Of a stretch of DNA of 16,897 nucleotides, positions 5,538 to 12,657 are shown piece by piece. Under the pieces are notes generated by a model, which made no database searches, was not told where the DNA came from, and saw only the letters and a list, made by a program, of their open reading frames with translations. Within the stretch, counting starts at the first letter, position 1; each line of letters starts with the position of its first letter. Source of the stretch: CAIJKW01 sp964443365 (GTDB taxonomy: Bacteria > Patescibacteriota > Minisyncoccia > Phycocordibacterales > CAIZLB01); contig CAYUCM010000014.1 in the NCBI GenBank assembly GCA_964443365.1, forward strand, positions 1-16,897. The letters are read 5' to 3'. Made by a program: the position numbers and the translations under genes.

Positions 5538-6611
5538 ATGAATAAAAATAAATATTATTTGGTTGCCGTCATCGTTATAATAATTCTTGTGGGCGTATTT
5601 AGTGGTTGGAATAAAAACTCTGATAAAGACAGAGTGCTTGCAATACTTCCTCTAAGTGGTGCCAATTCTCAACATGGAGAATGGGCAAAAAGAGGATTGC
5701 AATTAGCATCAGAGGAAAAAAATATTAATATCATTTTTGAAGACAGTCAGTTGGATGCTAAAAAGGCAATTTCTATTATTAATCAATATAAAAATGATTC
5801 AAGTATTAGAGCGATATTTACATTGGGAAGTCCTGTAGCGATGGCGGTTGCACCCATCGTCAATGAAAATAAAATTCCAACATTTAGTATAGTTTCAGCT
5901 CCTCCATATTCAACTCCTAATGATTATACTTTTAGAATAAACGGAACAACAGATGTGGAGATGTCTGCAATTAGAGATGCTATATTGAAAGATAACAAAA
6001 AAAGAATAGCGGTTGCGTATCTTAATAATGATTATGGAAAGGGGTTGTTAGATACATTTAAAAAGACTTTTGATAAGAGAAATATTATAACAGAAGAAGG
6101 TTTTTTACCAACGGATACTGATTTAAGATCTCAAATAATCAAAATAAGAAACACAAATCCAGATGCTATATTTATTGCTTCATGGGGAAAGGAAGCTGGA
6201 ATCTTTGTAAAACAAGCAAGAGAGCTTGGCGTTACTACTAAAATATATTGCGGGTCTGCGTGCTATAGTCCAGAGCTAATTAATATGGCAGGACAATACG
6301 CTGAGGGAGTGACAGTAATTTCACCATCAATAAAAACAACTGAAGTTTTTTCAAAATCATATTTTGAAACTTATAAAGAAACTCCAAACTATGTGACAAC
6401 TAGAAATTATGATTCTATGAAGATATTAATTTCATCTTTAGAAAAGTGTGATGCCAGTGAAAACAAGAATTTGTGTATAAAAGATTATATTTCTGGTATT
6501 AAAGATTATCCCGGTCTGGTTTATGCAATAAACTTTGATATTAATGGTGATTTATTAGATCAATATCAAGTTGCATCTGTTGTCGACGGTAAGTTTGTGG
6601 AAGTCAAATAA
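5538..6611 (+). CDS. LivJ/LivK-like solute-binding receptor 3
   Basis: Type I solute-binding protein of 357 residues. Residues 6-22 are a hydrophobic anchor or signal helix without a lipobox cysteine. The fold is recognisable from VLAILPLSGANSQHGEWAKR near the N terminus, IAVAYLNNDYGKGLLDTFKK in the middle and NPDAIFIASWGKEAGIFVKQ before the hinge. It is the most divergent of the four receptors: it lacks the YKKLT and GxSGxIxFDxxG segments shared by the others. Unlike them it has four cysteines after the membrane helix, in IYCGSACYSPEL and KCDASENKNLCIKD, which could form two disulfides outside the cell. It resembles canonical LivJ most. It is divergent from the KilA-N gene and its promoter has a G tract. 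The ligand is unknown and likely differs from that of its neighbours. Confidence 0.88.
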   Translation: MNKNKYYLVAVIVIIILVGVFSGWNKNSDKDRVLAILPLSGANSQHGEWAKRGLQLASEEKNINIIFEDSQLDAKKAISIINQYKNDSSIRAIFTLGSPVAMAVAPIVNENKIPTFSIVSAPPYSTPNDYTFRINGTTDVEMSAIRDAILKDNKKRIAVAYLNNDYGKGLLDTFKKTFDKRNIITEEGFLPTDTDLRSQIIKIRNTNPDAIFIASWGKEAGIFVKQARELGVTTKIYCGSACYSPELINMAGQYAEGVTVISPSIKTTEVFSKSYFETYKETPNYVTTRNYDSMKILISSLEKCDASENKNLCIKDYISGIKDYPGLVYAINFDINGDLLDQYQVASVVDGKFVEVK

Positions 6612-6628
6612 TATATTGTGAAGCATAA

Positions 6629-6662
6629 CAAAATCCCCAACCTTTGCTGACTGGGGATTTTG
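6629..6662. terminator. Bidirectional intrinsic terminator
   Basis: CAAAATCCCCA (6629-6639) and TGGGGATTTTG (6652-6662) form an 11-bp stem with a 12-nt loop. It separates the convergent receptor 3 and receptor 4 genes. Confidence 0.85.
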
Positions 6663-6712
6663 CGTATCTGTCACTTTGCGCGGATGTGTTCTTTATATGA
6701 CCCTTCGTCCAT

Positions 6713-7819
6713 CTACTTCAACGGCAACCTCTCCGCAACCTTCATCTCGCCATTCTCCACAACTTTAATTGTCAGGTTAGGGAAGACAATTCCATTTTTA
6801 TCAAAGCTTATGTTTCCACTTGCTCCATTAAAATTAGTTTTTGCGAGATTCTTTGTCCAAGCGTCCTCGTTCTTATCATAACTTTTTAGATACACCATCA
6901 TGGCATCGTATCCAAAGTCAGATGTGAATCCAGGTTCTTTTCCGGTAACTTCCTTGTAGGTTTTTATGAAATCCGTATTTGGCTCACCTTCAGGAATTAT
7001 ACTTATCGCACCATTTATCTTGTTTAGATCGCCCAATATATCTTTATAATATTTCATTCCAGTGTGGATTTGAATATCGTAAATTAATTGAGTTTTGGAA
7101 TCTATAAGTGGTAGAATTTCCTTTGTCAGAATTGCACCATTTTCCGGTGTCATGAAGAAGATTACAGCTGTTGGCTTAAGACTTGCAATCTTTGCCGCAT
7201 CACTTTTTAGCATTCCTTTTTCTGATGAAGCAATCACGGTCTCAGTTTTTCCGGTATAATTTTTGCTAAATTCTTTGGCGAAGGATTCTTGCGCCGCGTC
7301 CTTTGAGTGAACTATAATCAAGTTACTTTTATCAAAGGATTGTTTTTCTAGATATTTTGCATATCTATCCCAAACATTGTCATTTCCTAATGTGATTTGA
7401 AAGACATGATCAGGGGATACATTATTTGCTTGTAAGAATCCCATCATTACTGGGTAGGGAAGATTCTTTGATGGTTCATATATTGCATCCATTGTTGAAG
7501 TGAATGTGTTTATTAATCCATCAACCTTATCCACATCAGTTAGCTTCTTGTATGCACTAAGTCCTTTTGTAGCTTCAGCGCTATCATTTTCAATTACAAG
7601 ATCAATCTTTGTTCCTGTTTCTTTTTCATAAACCGCTTGAGCAGTTTTTATTCCATTTACAAAGTTTTCTCCGACGGCACCAAAGTCTCCGGATAGGGGA
7701 GCGATAACCCCAATCTTTAGCTGCTTAGAATCATTTTTAGAATTTGCATTTGTTATTACTGCAATAACTCCAATTACGATAACTATGGCAACTATTATTT
7801 TTACATTTCTTTTATTCAT
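6713..7819 (-). CDS. LivJ/LivK-like solute-binding receptor 4
   Basis: Type I solute-binding protein of 368 residues. Residues 7-25 form the N-terminal hydrophobic helix, followed by LKIGVIAPLSGDFGAVGENF. It shares GLSAYKKLTDVDKVDGLI with receptor 1 (GLTAYKKLTELDKVDAMI) and the ending GASGNISFDKNGIVFPNLTI with receptors 1 and 2, so these three are closer paralogues. No cysteine is present and there is no lipobox. It is divergent from the third TrmB gene, which probably regulates it, and convergent with receptor 3. Presumed partner of the LivG/F/H transporter; the ligand cannot be told from sequence. Confidence 0.88.
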   Translation of the reverse strand: MNKRNVKIIVAIVIVIGVIAVITNANSKNDSKQLKIGVIAPLSGDFGAVGENFVNGIKTAQAVYEKETGTKIDLVIENDSAEATKGLSAYKKLTDVDKVDGLINTFTSTMDAIYEPSKNLPYPVMMGFLQANNVSPDHVFQITLGNDNVWDRYAKYLEKQSFDKSNLIIVHSKDAAQESFAKEFSKNYTGKTETVIASSEKGMLKSDAAKIASLKPTAVIFFMTPENGAILTKEILPLIDSKTQLIYDIQIHTGMKYYKDILGDLNKINGAISIIPEGEPNTDFIKTYKEVTGKEPGFTSDFGYDAMMVYLKSYDKNEDAWTKNLAKTNFNGASGNISFDKNGIVFPNLTIKVVENGEMKVAERLPLK

Positions 7820-7844
7820 AATCGTTATTGTTAATATTTATAAT

Positions 7845-7882
7845 GTCTATATTATATTTGTTTGGTTTGACAAGGTCTATAT
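7845..7882. promoter_or_regulatory. Putative promoter of receptor 4 with direct repeats
   Basis: On the minus strand TAGACC (plus 7874-7879), a 17-bp spacer and TATAAT (plus 7851-7856) could form a promoter with a weak -35. GTCTATAT occurs at 7845-7852 and 7875-7882, 30 bp apart (three helical turns), bracketing it. TTTGGTTTGAC at 7861-7871 is shared with the receptor 1 promoter. Confidence 0.45.
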
Positions 7883-7948
7883 AAGCGTGTTTTAAATTGT
7901 AGTTTAGGTATTTTATGGCTTTGTTTGGCTTTATTTTACATAATATAA

Positions 7949-7977
7949 TTGACTAAAAATTAGTTATTTGCTATATT
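7949..7977 (+). promoter_or_regulatory. Leaderless promoter and operator of TrmB 3
   Basis: TTGACT (7949-7954) and TATATT (7972-7977) are 17 bp apart and 6 nt from the ATG. The perfect inverted repeat ACTAA-AAA-TTAGT (7952-7964) overlaps the -35 box, as palindromes do at the other two TrmB promoters. Confidence 0.6.
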
Positions 7978-7983
7978 TATACT

Positions 7984-8808
7984 ATGAATTGGCGAAGTAA
8001 TACATTAAAAATGCTCGATTTGATTGAATCAGAGATTTTGGTTTTGGAGGCTCTTTCTTTGGCAAAAAGCACTCAAGATATTAAAAGACTAACCAGCTTA
8101 TCAAGAACGGGTATTAAATATGTGATTGAAAAGTTGATGGGGCGCGGATTGGTTAATCGTACAAAAATTGGAAAGAGATTTATTTATATGGCGGTTAGTA
8201 AGAAAGAATTGTCAGATGGACTAAGGGACGTTTCTGATAACATGAATATTGAGAATGGAAAATTATCTGGCGCTAGAATTAAAACCTCAAAAGAAAATGA
8301 GTTTATTATACATGTGGGTGCAAAAGAAATTATTCCGGCGTATGAGCGTATTGCTTCGGTAAATAAAAATGAAAGAATTAAGGCAATTCAACATCATAGG
8401 TCTTGGCTTGAGTTGTTAAAAAAGGTTTCAAAAGATCAGCTTGTTGATTTCAATAGATCTATTGTAAAAAATCATTTGATTTTAGATGGAATGTTGAATG
8501 AGAGTGCATATGACTCATATCTTAAGGAAATTAAAAATGATCCAAAACAAAATAAGGATGCGATTGAAAGTCTAAATGGTAGAATGGCGGACTATACGGT
8601 TTTTCCAAATAATTTCTTTAATTATAATTGTGAGATTTGGTTGTTTAAAAATACAGCGCTTTTAATTAATTGGCATGAAGAAGTTGCAATAGAAATTGTA
8701 AATGAAAATATGGCTTGGTTTTTACGAGATATGTTTGAGTTTGTAAAAGAAGGGGGAAAGAAGATTGATCATAATAGGATGATTAGGGAGGTTTTGGGGA
8801 AGTTGTAA
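7984..8808 (+). CDS. TrmB-like HTH transcriptional regulator (module 4)
   Basis: Probable regulator of the divergent receptor 4 gene, 274 residues. Residues about 10-75 carry a winged HTH (ESEILVLEALSLAKSTQDIK, then LSRTGIKYVIEKLMGRGLVN). The remainder is a poorly conserved effector domain ending in NENMAWFLRDMFEFVKE, which matches the last helix of TrmB-type proteins. It is more divergent from TrmB 1 and 2 than these are from each other. The -10 box 6 nt before this ATG supports the start and a leaderless mRNA; an in-frame ATG nine codons later is the alternative. The assignment to TrmB rests on the HTH, overall layout and context, so it is less sure than for the other two. Confidence 0.7.
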   Translation: MNWRSNTLKMLDLIESEILVLEALSLAKSTQDIKRLTSLSRTGIKYVIEKLMGRGLVNRTKIGKRFIYMAVSKKELSDGLRDVSDNMNIENGKLSGARIKTSKENEFIIHVGAKEIIPAYERIASVNKNERIKAIQHHRSWLELLKKVSKDQLVDFNRSIVKNHLILDGMLNESAYDSYLKEIKNDPKQNKDAIESLNGRMADYTVFPNNFFNYNCEIWLFKNTALLINWHEEVAIEIVNENMAWFLRDMFEFVKEGGKKIDHNRMIREVLGKL

Positions 8809-8835
8809 TACTATATGTTGAATGGGTTCTTTTGG

Positions 8836-8857
8836 AATTCTTTATAAAATCTTTATA
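8836..8857 (-). repeat. Copy B of a 22-bp inverted repeat
   Basis: On the minus strand this reads TATAAAGATTTTATAAAGAATT, one base different from 5447-5468. It lies between the third TrmB gene and mazE. Confidence 0.5.
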
Positions 8858-8916
8858 GAAAATTCATCTCTGTTTTTATATTATTCTTATGTTGTTAATT
8901 TATCATTTAATTTAAA

Positions 8917-8944
8917 TTGACAATGGCTATACTATGTATATACT
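8917..8944 (+). promoter_or_regulatory. Leaderless promoter of mazEF
   Basis: TTGACA (8917-8922) and TATACT (8939-8944) are 16 bp apart. The -10 box ends 7 nt before the ATG at 8952, which helps fix the start of mazE there. Confidence 0.65.
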
Positions 8945-8951
8945 TGATAAT

Positions 8952-9275
8952 ATGAATACCAAAATTAAAAAATGGGGTAATAGTTTTGGGGTTAGAATTC
9001 CCAAGGATATTGTTCTTGATTTAAAATTAGAAAATGCAAGCGTGTCTGTTTCCATGGTTGGGGGCAGTATTGTAATAGAACCTATTAAAATTAAGCCTGT
9101 TTATACACTAGAAAATTTGGTAAGTAAAATAACTAAACATAATCAACACCCTGAAGTTGATTGGGGAGAAGATGTTGGTGAAGAGATTGTAGAATGGAAT
9201 GAGGAAGAATCTAGACAAAACTATAGTGATAGAATTAACAGTGAATCTAAGAACAAAACCAAGAATGATAAATAA
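8952..9275 (+). CDS. mazE: MazE-like antitoxin
   Basis: Antitoxin of a type II toxin-antitoxin pair, 107 residues from the ATG at 8952. The N-terminal SpoVT/AbrB-MazE DNA-binding domain is clear: MNTKIKKWGNSFGVRIPKDI followed by LENASVSVSMVGGSIVIEP. The acidic C-terminal part (HPEVDWGEDVGEEIVEWNEE) is the kind of tail that wraps around and blocks MazF. An in-frame ATG six codons earlier (8934) lies ahead of the likely transcription start. The gene overlaps mazF by 11 bp, so the two are translationally coupled. MazE with MazF normally represses its own promoter. Confidence 0.88.
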   Translation: MNTKIKKWGNSFGVRIPKDIVLDLKLENASVSVSMVGGSIVIEPIKIKPVYTLENLVSKITKHNQHPEVDWGEDVGEEIVEWNEEESRQNYSDRINSESKNKTKNDK

Positions 9276-9636
9276 TTATGTACCAGAGCAGGGAGATATT
9301 ATTAAACTGAACTTGAGTCCCGTTAAAGGTCACGAGCAAGGTGGATACAGGTCAGCAGTTGTTATAACCAAAAAAATATATAATTCTAAATCTAATACTA
9401 TTTTGATTTGTCCTATTACTAGCAAAATAAAGAGATATCCATATGAAGTGTATTTTGAGACTAAAGATCTAATCGATAAAAAGAGTGGAGAACCGGCGGA
9501 AAATATTTCTGGGGTAGTATTAGTAGATCACCTTAAGTCTATAGATTATAAAGCAAGAAAAATTACGTTCTCGAGTAGAGTAGAGGAGAGTGTATTGTGG
9601 GATATTTTGGCCAAAATCAAAACTTTGACGGATTAA
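9265..9636 (+). CDS. mazF: MazF-like endoribonuclease toxin
   Basis: mRNA-cleaving toxin of the MazF/PemK family, 123 residues from the ATG at 9265. Family motifs are visible: GDIIKLNLSPVKGHEQGGYR with the conserved Gly-His-Glu-Gln and Arg, ILICPITSKIKRYPYEV, and VVLVDHLKSIDYKARK near the end. The frame is open further up to an ATG at 9199, but that would add 22 unlike residues inside mazE. The start at 9265 overlaps the mazE stop (ATGATAAATAA), a common coupled layout. All key positions look intact, so the toxin is probably active. The pair is inserted between the regulator/receptor modules and the liv operon. Confidence 0.9.
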   Translation: MINNYVPEQGDIIKLNLSPVKGHEQGGYRSAVVITKKIYNSKSNTILICPITSKIKRYPYEVYFETKDLIDKKSGEPAENISGVVLVDHLKSIDYKARKITFSSRVEESVLWDILAKIKTLTD

Positions 9637-9673
9637 TTATTCGGGCTGTGTCGTAATTTGTTAATTTTTATAC

Positions 9674-9679
9674 TATAAT
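9674..9679 (+). promoter_or_regulatory. -10 box of the liv operon
   Basis: TATAAT ends 7 nt before the livG ATG, again giving a leaderless mRNA. I see no good -35 box at 16-18 bp, so an activator may be needed, or the operon is also read through from mazEF. Confidence 0.5.
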
Positions 9680-9686
9680 ACTATCA

Positions 9687-10421
9687 ATGTCCTCATTAAA
9701 ACTTCACAACTTCAACAAACATTTCTATGGCGTTAAGGCTGTTAATGGCCTTAGCCTAGAATTTGAATCTGGAAAGATTATCGGACTTGTTGGACCAAAC
9801 GGTTCTGGAAAGTCCACGCTAATCAATTTGATAACCGGTATTATTCCAAAAGACTCCGGCATACTGTATGTTGGTGATCAATTTAAAACTGACAAAATTA
9901 GAGCTATGGATATGTACGATTACAAAATTACTCGTACCTTCCAAAATGTTAGAGTTTTTGAACAAATGAGTGTTCTGGATAATTTACTGGTTGTGTTAAC
10001 TCATAGGAATGCGCTCGGTGCGCTTTTTGAGAAAAAGAAAAAATTATATGAAGAACGCGCTTTAGAAATTCTCAAAAAACTTGATATGCATGAAAAGAAA
10101 CACGAGCTTGCAATGAATCTTTCATATGGACAAAGAAAGCTTTTGGAAATTGGCAGGGTTTTGGCAATGGATTCAAATATAATTCTTTTTGACGAGCCTT
10201 ATGCCGGCCTATTTAAAGAAATGATTAAATCTGTTTCTGATATAATTAGGGAATTAAAAATGGCGGGAAAAACCGTTCTTCTGGTTGAACATAATATGGA
10301 AATTATTAGAGACCTATGCGATGAAGTTTTTGTACTAGACGCAGGAGAGCTTCTGGCGCAAGGAAAACCAGAACATGTGCTTAAACAAAAGGATGTGGTT
10401 GAGGCGTATTTGGGGGAATAG
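9687..10421 (+). CDS. livG: LivG-like ABC transporter ATPase
   Basis: Cytoplasmic ATPase subunit of a branched-chain amino acid type (HAAT) importer, 244 residues, typical length. Walker A is GPNGSGKS (36-43), the Q-loop glutamine is in TFQNVRVF (84-91), the signature is LSYGQ (145-149), Walker B is IILFDE (165-170) and the switch histidine is H202 in LLVEHNM. ITRTFQNVRVFEQMSVLDNL is diagnostic of LivG as opposed to LivF. The D-loop region PYAGLFKEMI departs a little from the usual AAGLN. All catalytic residues are present. It is the first gene of livG-(DUF5706)-livF-livH and should pair with LivF as a heterodimer. Confidence 0.92.
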   Translation: MSSLKLHNFNKHFYGVKAVNGLSLEFESGKIIGLVGPNGSGKSTLINLITGIIPKDSGILYVGDQFKTDKIRAMDMYDYKITRTFQNVRVFEQMSVLDNLLVVLTHRNALGALFEKKKKLYEERALEILKKLDMHEKKHELAMNLSYGQRKLLEIGRVLAMDSNIILFDEPYAGLFKEMIKSVSDIIRELKMAGKTVLLVEHNMEIIRDLCDEVFVLDAGELLAQGKPEHVLKQKDVVEAYLGE

Positions 10422-10476
10422 TTTCTTTTTGTGTTTATTCCACATTCGGGTTAAAATATATGTATAAAATAAAAAT

Positions 10477-11025
10477 ATGGACACCTCAAAAACTGAAGTA
10501 ATAAATGAGAAAATTCATACTCACCTCCAAAAGCCAGTTGTGGATTCTGCGGAAATAGAAAGTAATTTGGTTTTTCTAAATGGAATATTAGGTAAGGCAA
10601 CAGAGGTGATTTTACACTTCGATATTCAGACTAATATATTAATAGGTATTTCAACTGCCATATCAGCTTTTGCAGTTTCTAATATTAAGAATAATGAAGT
10701 GGTTTTTTCTGTTTTGGCGATATTTTCTATAATGTCTGTTATTTTTGGTTTATATGCAGTTCACCCTCCAAAATCTTTAAGAAAGAAAGGTCAGCATGAA
10801 AGTTTACTTTACAATAAAAAAATATCTAATTTCAAAAGTTCAACTGAATACGCAAAAGAATTGAAAAAGATTATTGACGATAAAAATGCATTGATTGATG
10901 AATACGGTAATGAAATTTATAATATTTACAAATATCACTATAGACCAAAGAGATATTTGTTTAAGATATCTAGAAATTTTTTGATAGTCGGAATTATTGC
11001 GAGTATTTTGATGACAATAATATAA
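10477..11025 (+). CDS. Three-helix membrane protein, Pycsar effector-like (DUF5706)
   Basis: Small membrane protein of 182 residues with hydrophobic segments at about 52-70, 75-96 and 166-182. After the second helix comes HPPKS, then a soluble stretch with YNKKISNFKSSTEYAKELKK and NEIYNIYKYHYRPKRYLFKI before the last helix. This layout and the order of its motifs (HFD before helix 1, HPP after helix 2, the STEYAKELK stretch and the IYNIYKYHYRPKRY stretch) match what I know of the DUF5706/Pycsar TM effector family, whose members disrupt the membrane when a cyclic pyrimidine nucleotide is made during phage infection. No cyclase gene is visible in the window. It sits between livG and livF and has its own possible -10 (TATAAA, 10463-10468). 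A role in the transporter is the alternative. The family call is from memory of the pattern and needs a profile search. Confidence 0.6.
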   Translation: MDTSKTEVINEKIHTHLQKPVVDSAEIESNLVFLNGILGKATEVILHFDIQTNILIGISTAISAFAVSNIKNNEVVFSVLAIFSIMSVIFGLYAVHPPKSLRKKGQHESLLYNKKISNFKSSTEYAKELKKIIDDKNALIDEYGNEIYNIYKYHYRPKRYLFKISRNFLIVGIIASILMTII

Positions 11026-11042
11026 AGAAGTAAAACATAAAA

Positions 11043-11768
11043 ATGAATTCAAAAGAAAATTTCCTAAGCCTAAACAATATTCACGTGCACTATGGTGGTG
11101 TGCGCGCACTTGATGGTGCATCGGTTTATTTAAACGATGGAGAAATACTTGCCCTTATGGGACCAAATGGCGCAGGGAAGTCTACCATTCTAAAAGCCTT
11201 GTTTGGAATTGCGCCAATAGCAGAGGGTGAAATAATTTGGTATGGAGAAAAAATTTATCCAGTGCCACATGAAATTGTTGAGCGTGGAATTTCTTTTGTA
11301 CCACAAGGTAGGCAGATTTTTAAAAGCCTAACGGTAATGGAGAATTTGGAGATGGGAGGTTTTTCTATCAAAAGTAAAAGAGTTTTGAAAAATAATATAG
11401 AGAATGTGTTGGATCTTTTTCCGGACCTTAGAAAAAAGCTTAAAGTTCCAGCAAAAAATCTCTCAGGTGGCCAACAGCAAATGGTTGCCATTGCAAGAGG
11501 GTTGATAACTGAGCCAAGAGTTTTGCTTTTGGACGAGCCGTCGCTTGGGCTTTCGCCAAAGGTGGTGAAGGAAGTGTTCGCTAAGATAAAAGAAATAAAT
11601 CAAAAACATAAGACATCAATTATGATTGTGGAGCATAATTTACAATCAGTTTTAGAAATTGTGGACAGAGCATATTTGCTGGATAAGGGTCAGGTGGTTG
11701 CAAATGATACACCTCAAAATATTATTTCTTCCGGCTTATTAGAGAAAGTATTTTTAGCACATAAATAA
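11043..11768 (+). CDS. livF: LivF-like ABC transporter ATPase
   Basis: Second ATPase subunit of the branched-chain amino acid type importer, 241 residues. Walker A is GPNGAGKS (40-47), the Q-loop is in FVPQGRQIFKSLTVMENLEM (diagnostic for LivF), the signature LSGGQ is at 140-144, Walker B is VLLLDEP (160-166), the D-loop LGLSP follows and the switch histidine is H198 in IMIVEHN. All catalytic residues are present. It lies 17 bp after the DUF5706-like gene and 4 bp before livH, so it is cotranscribed with them. The start ATG at 11043 has no strong Shine-Dalgarno sequence. Confidence 0.93.
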   Translation: MNSKENFLSLNNIHVHYGGVRALDGASVYLNDGEILALMGPNGAGKSTILKALFGIAPIAEGEIIWYGEKIYPVPHEIVERGISFVPQGRQIFKSLTVMENLEMGGFSIKSKRVLKNNIENVLDLFPDLRKKLKVPAKNLSGGQQQMVAIARGLITEPRVLLLDEPSLGLSPKVVKEVFAKIKEINQKHKTSIMIVEHNLQSVLEIVDRAYLLDKGQVVANDTPQNIISSGLLEKVFLAHK

Positions 11769-11772
11769 TTAT

Positions 11773-12648
11773 ATGAATTCAATAATTCCACAACTCGTAG
11801 TAAACAGTATAATCGCGGGCTCAATTTACGCGCTTATCGCCCTCGGCTTTAATTTGATTTTTGGTGCTACAAAGTTTTTCAATATTAATCACGGTGTGAT
11901 TTCTACAATCGCGGGCTATGTTGTGTTTTATTTCTCAAAGACCTTGGGATTAGATACTGTTCTGTCTATAATCATTGCCATAGTCATCGCTGCCTTTGTT
12001 GGATATTTATCTGAAAAATTAGTCTTCTTACCGATGAGAAAAAAGAAGGCTTCTGGTATGATAATGCTTGTTGCGTCCCTTGGTTTGTTTACGGCACTTC
12101 AAGCTGTGATTGCAATTTTATTTACGAGTCAATTTCAAACTATTTCTAAAAATGTCGGCGAGTCAAAGATTTATAATTTCTTTGGGGGAATTATAACTGA
12201 AACACAATTGATTATTTTAATTTCTGCAATATCAATTACTGTTGTACTTGGTTTGGTGATGAAATTTACCAAATTTGGAAAGGCTGTTAAAGCTATTTCT
12301 GACGATGTTGAGGTTGCAAAGATCGTTGGAATAAATGCTGATAAAATTATTGCAAAGATTTTTATAATTGGCTCAGCTATTGCTGGAGTTGCTGGCATTG
12401 CAATTGGTTTTGATACTGGTATTGAACCCACCATGGGAATGAATCTGTTGTTGAAGGGGGTCATTGCATCAATAATTGGCGGTATTGGAAATGTGTATGG
12501 TGGAGTATTTGGTGCTTTCTTTTTGGGTTTTATTGAAAACTTTGGTATTTGGAAAATTTCTGGTGAATGGAAAGATGCCATCGCTTTTGCTGTAATGATT
12601 CTGTTTTTGATTTTTAGACCTGGAGGGATTTTGGGGAAGAAGAATTAG
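11773..12648 (+). CDS. livH: LivH-like ABC transporter permease
   Basis: Membrane permease of the branched-chain amino acid type importer, 291 residues. It opens with the typical VNSIIAGSIYALIALGFNLI and GATKFFNINHG, has the cytoplasmic coupling segment FGKAVKAISDDVEVAKIVGI (168-187) that contacts the ATPases, then GGIGNVYGGVFGAFFLGFIE and ends in the family-typical FRPGGILGK. Several membrane helices are evident along its length. In most systems LivH pairs with LivM, usually encoded next door; here the next gene is on the other strand and is unrelated, so LivM is encoded elsewhere or LivH forms a homodimer. It runs to within 9 bp of a convergent gene with no terminator between. Confidence 0.93.
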   Translation: MNSIIPQLVVNSIIAGSIYALIALGFNLIFGATKFFNINHGVISTIAGYVVFYFSKTLGLDTVLSIIIAIVIAAFVGYLSEKLVFLPMRKKKASGMIMLVASLGLFTALQAVIAILFTSQFQTISKNVGESKIYNFFGGIITETQLIILISAISITVVLGLVMKFTKFGKAVKAISDDVEVAKIVGINADKIIAKIFIIGSAIAGVAGIAIGFDTGIEPTMGMNLLLKGVIASIIGGIGNVYGGVFGAFFLGFIENFGIWKISGEWKDAIAFAVMILFLIFRPGGILGKKN

Positions 12649-12657
12649 TGTTTCACC

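Noticed and set aside
6660..6881. Open frame on the plus strand opposite the end of receptor 4
   Set aside because: It is antisense to a clear receptor gene and starts in a terminator; no features.
9199..9264. Longer MazF starting at 9199
   Set aside because: The extra 22 residues overlap mazE and are absent from the family pattern; the ATG at 9265 gives the usual coupled overlap.
12171..12581. Long minus-strand open frame opposite livH
   Set aside because: It is a proline-rich shadow of a well-supported permease gene.
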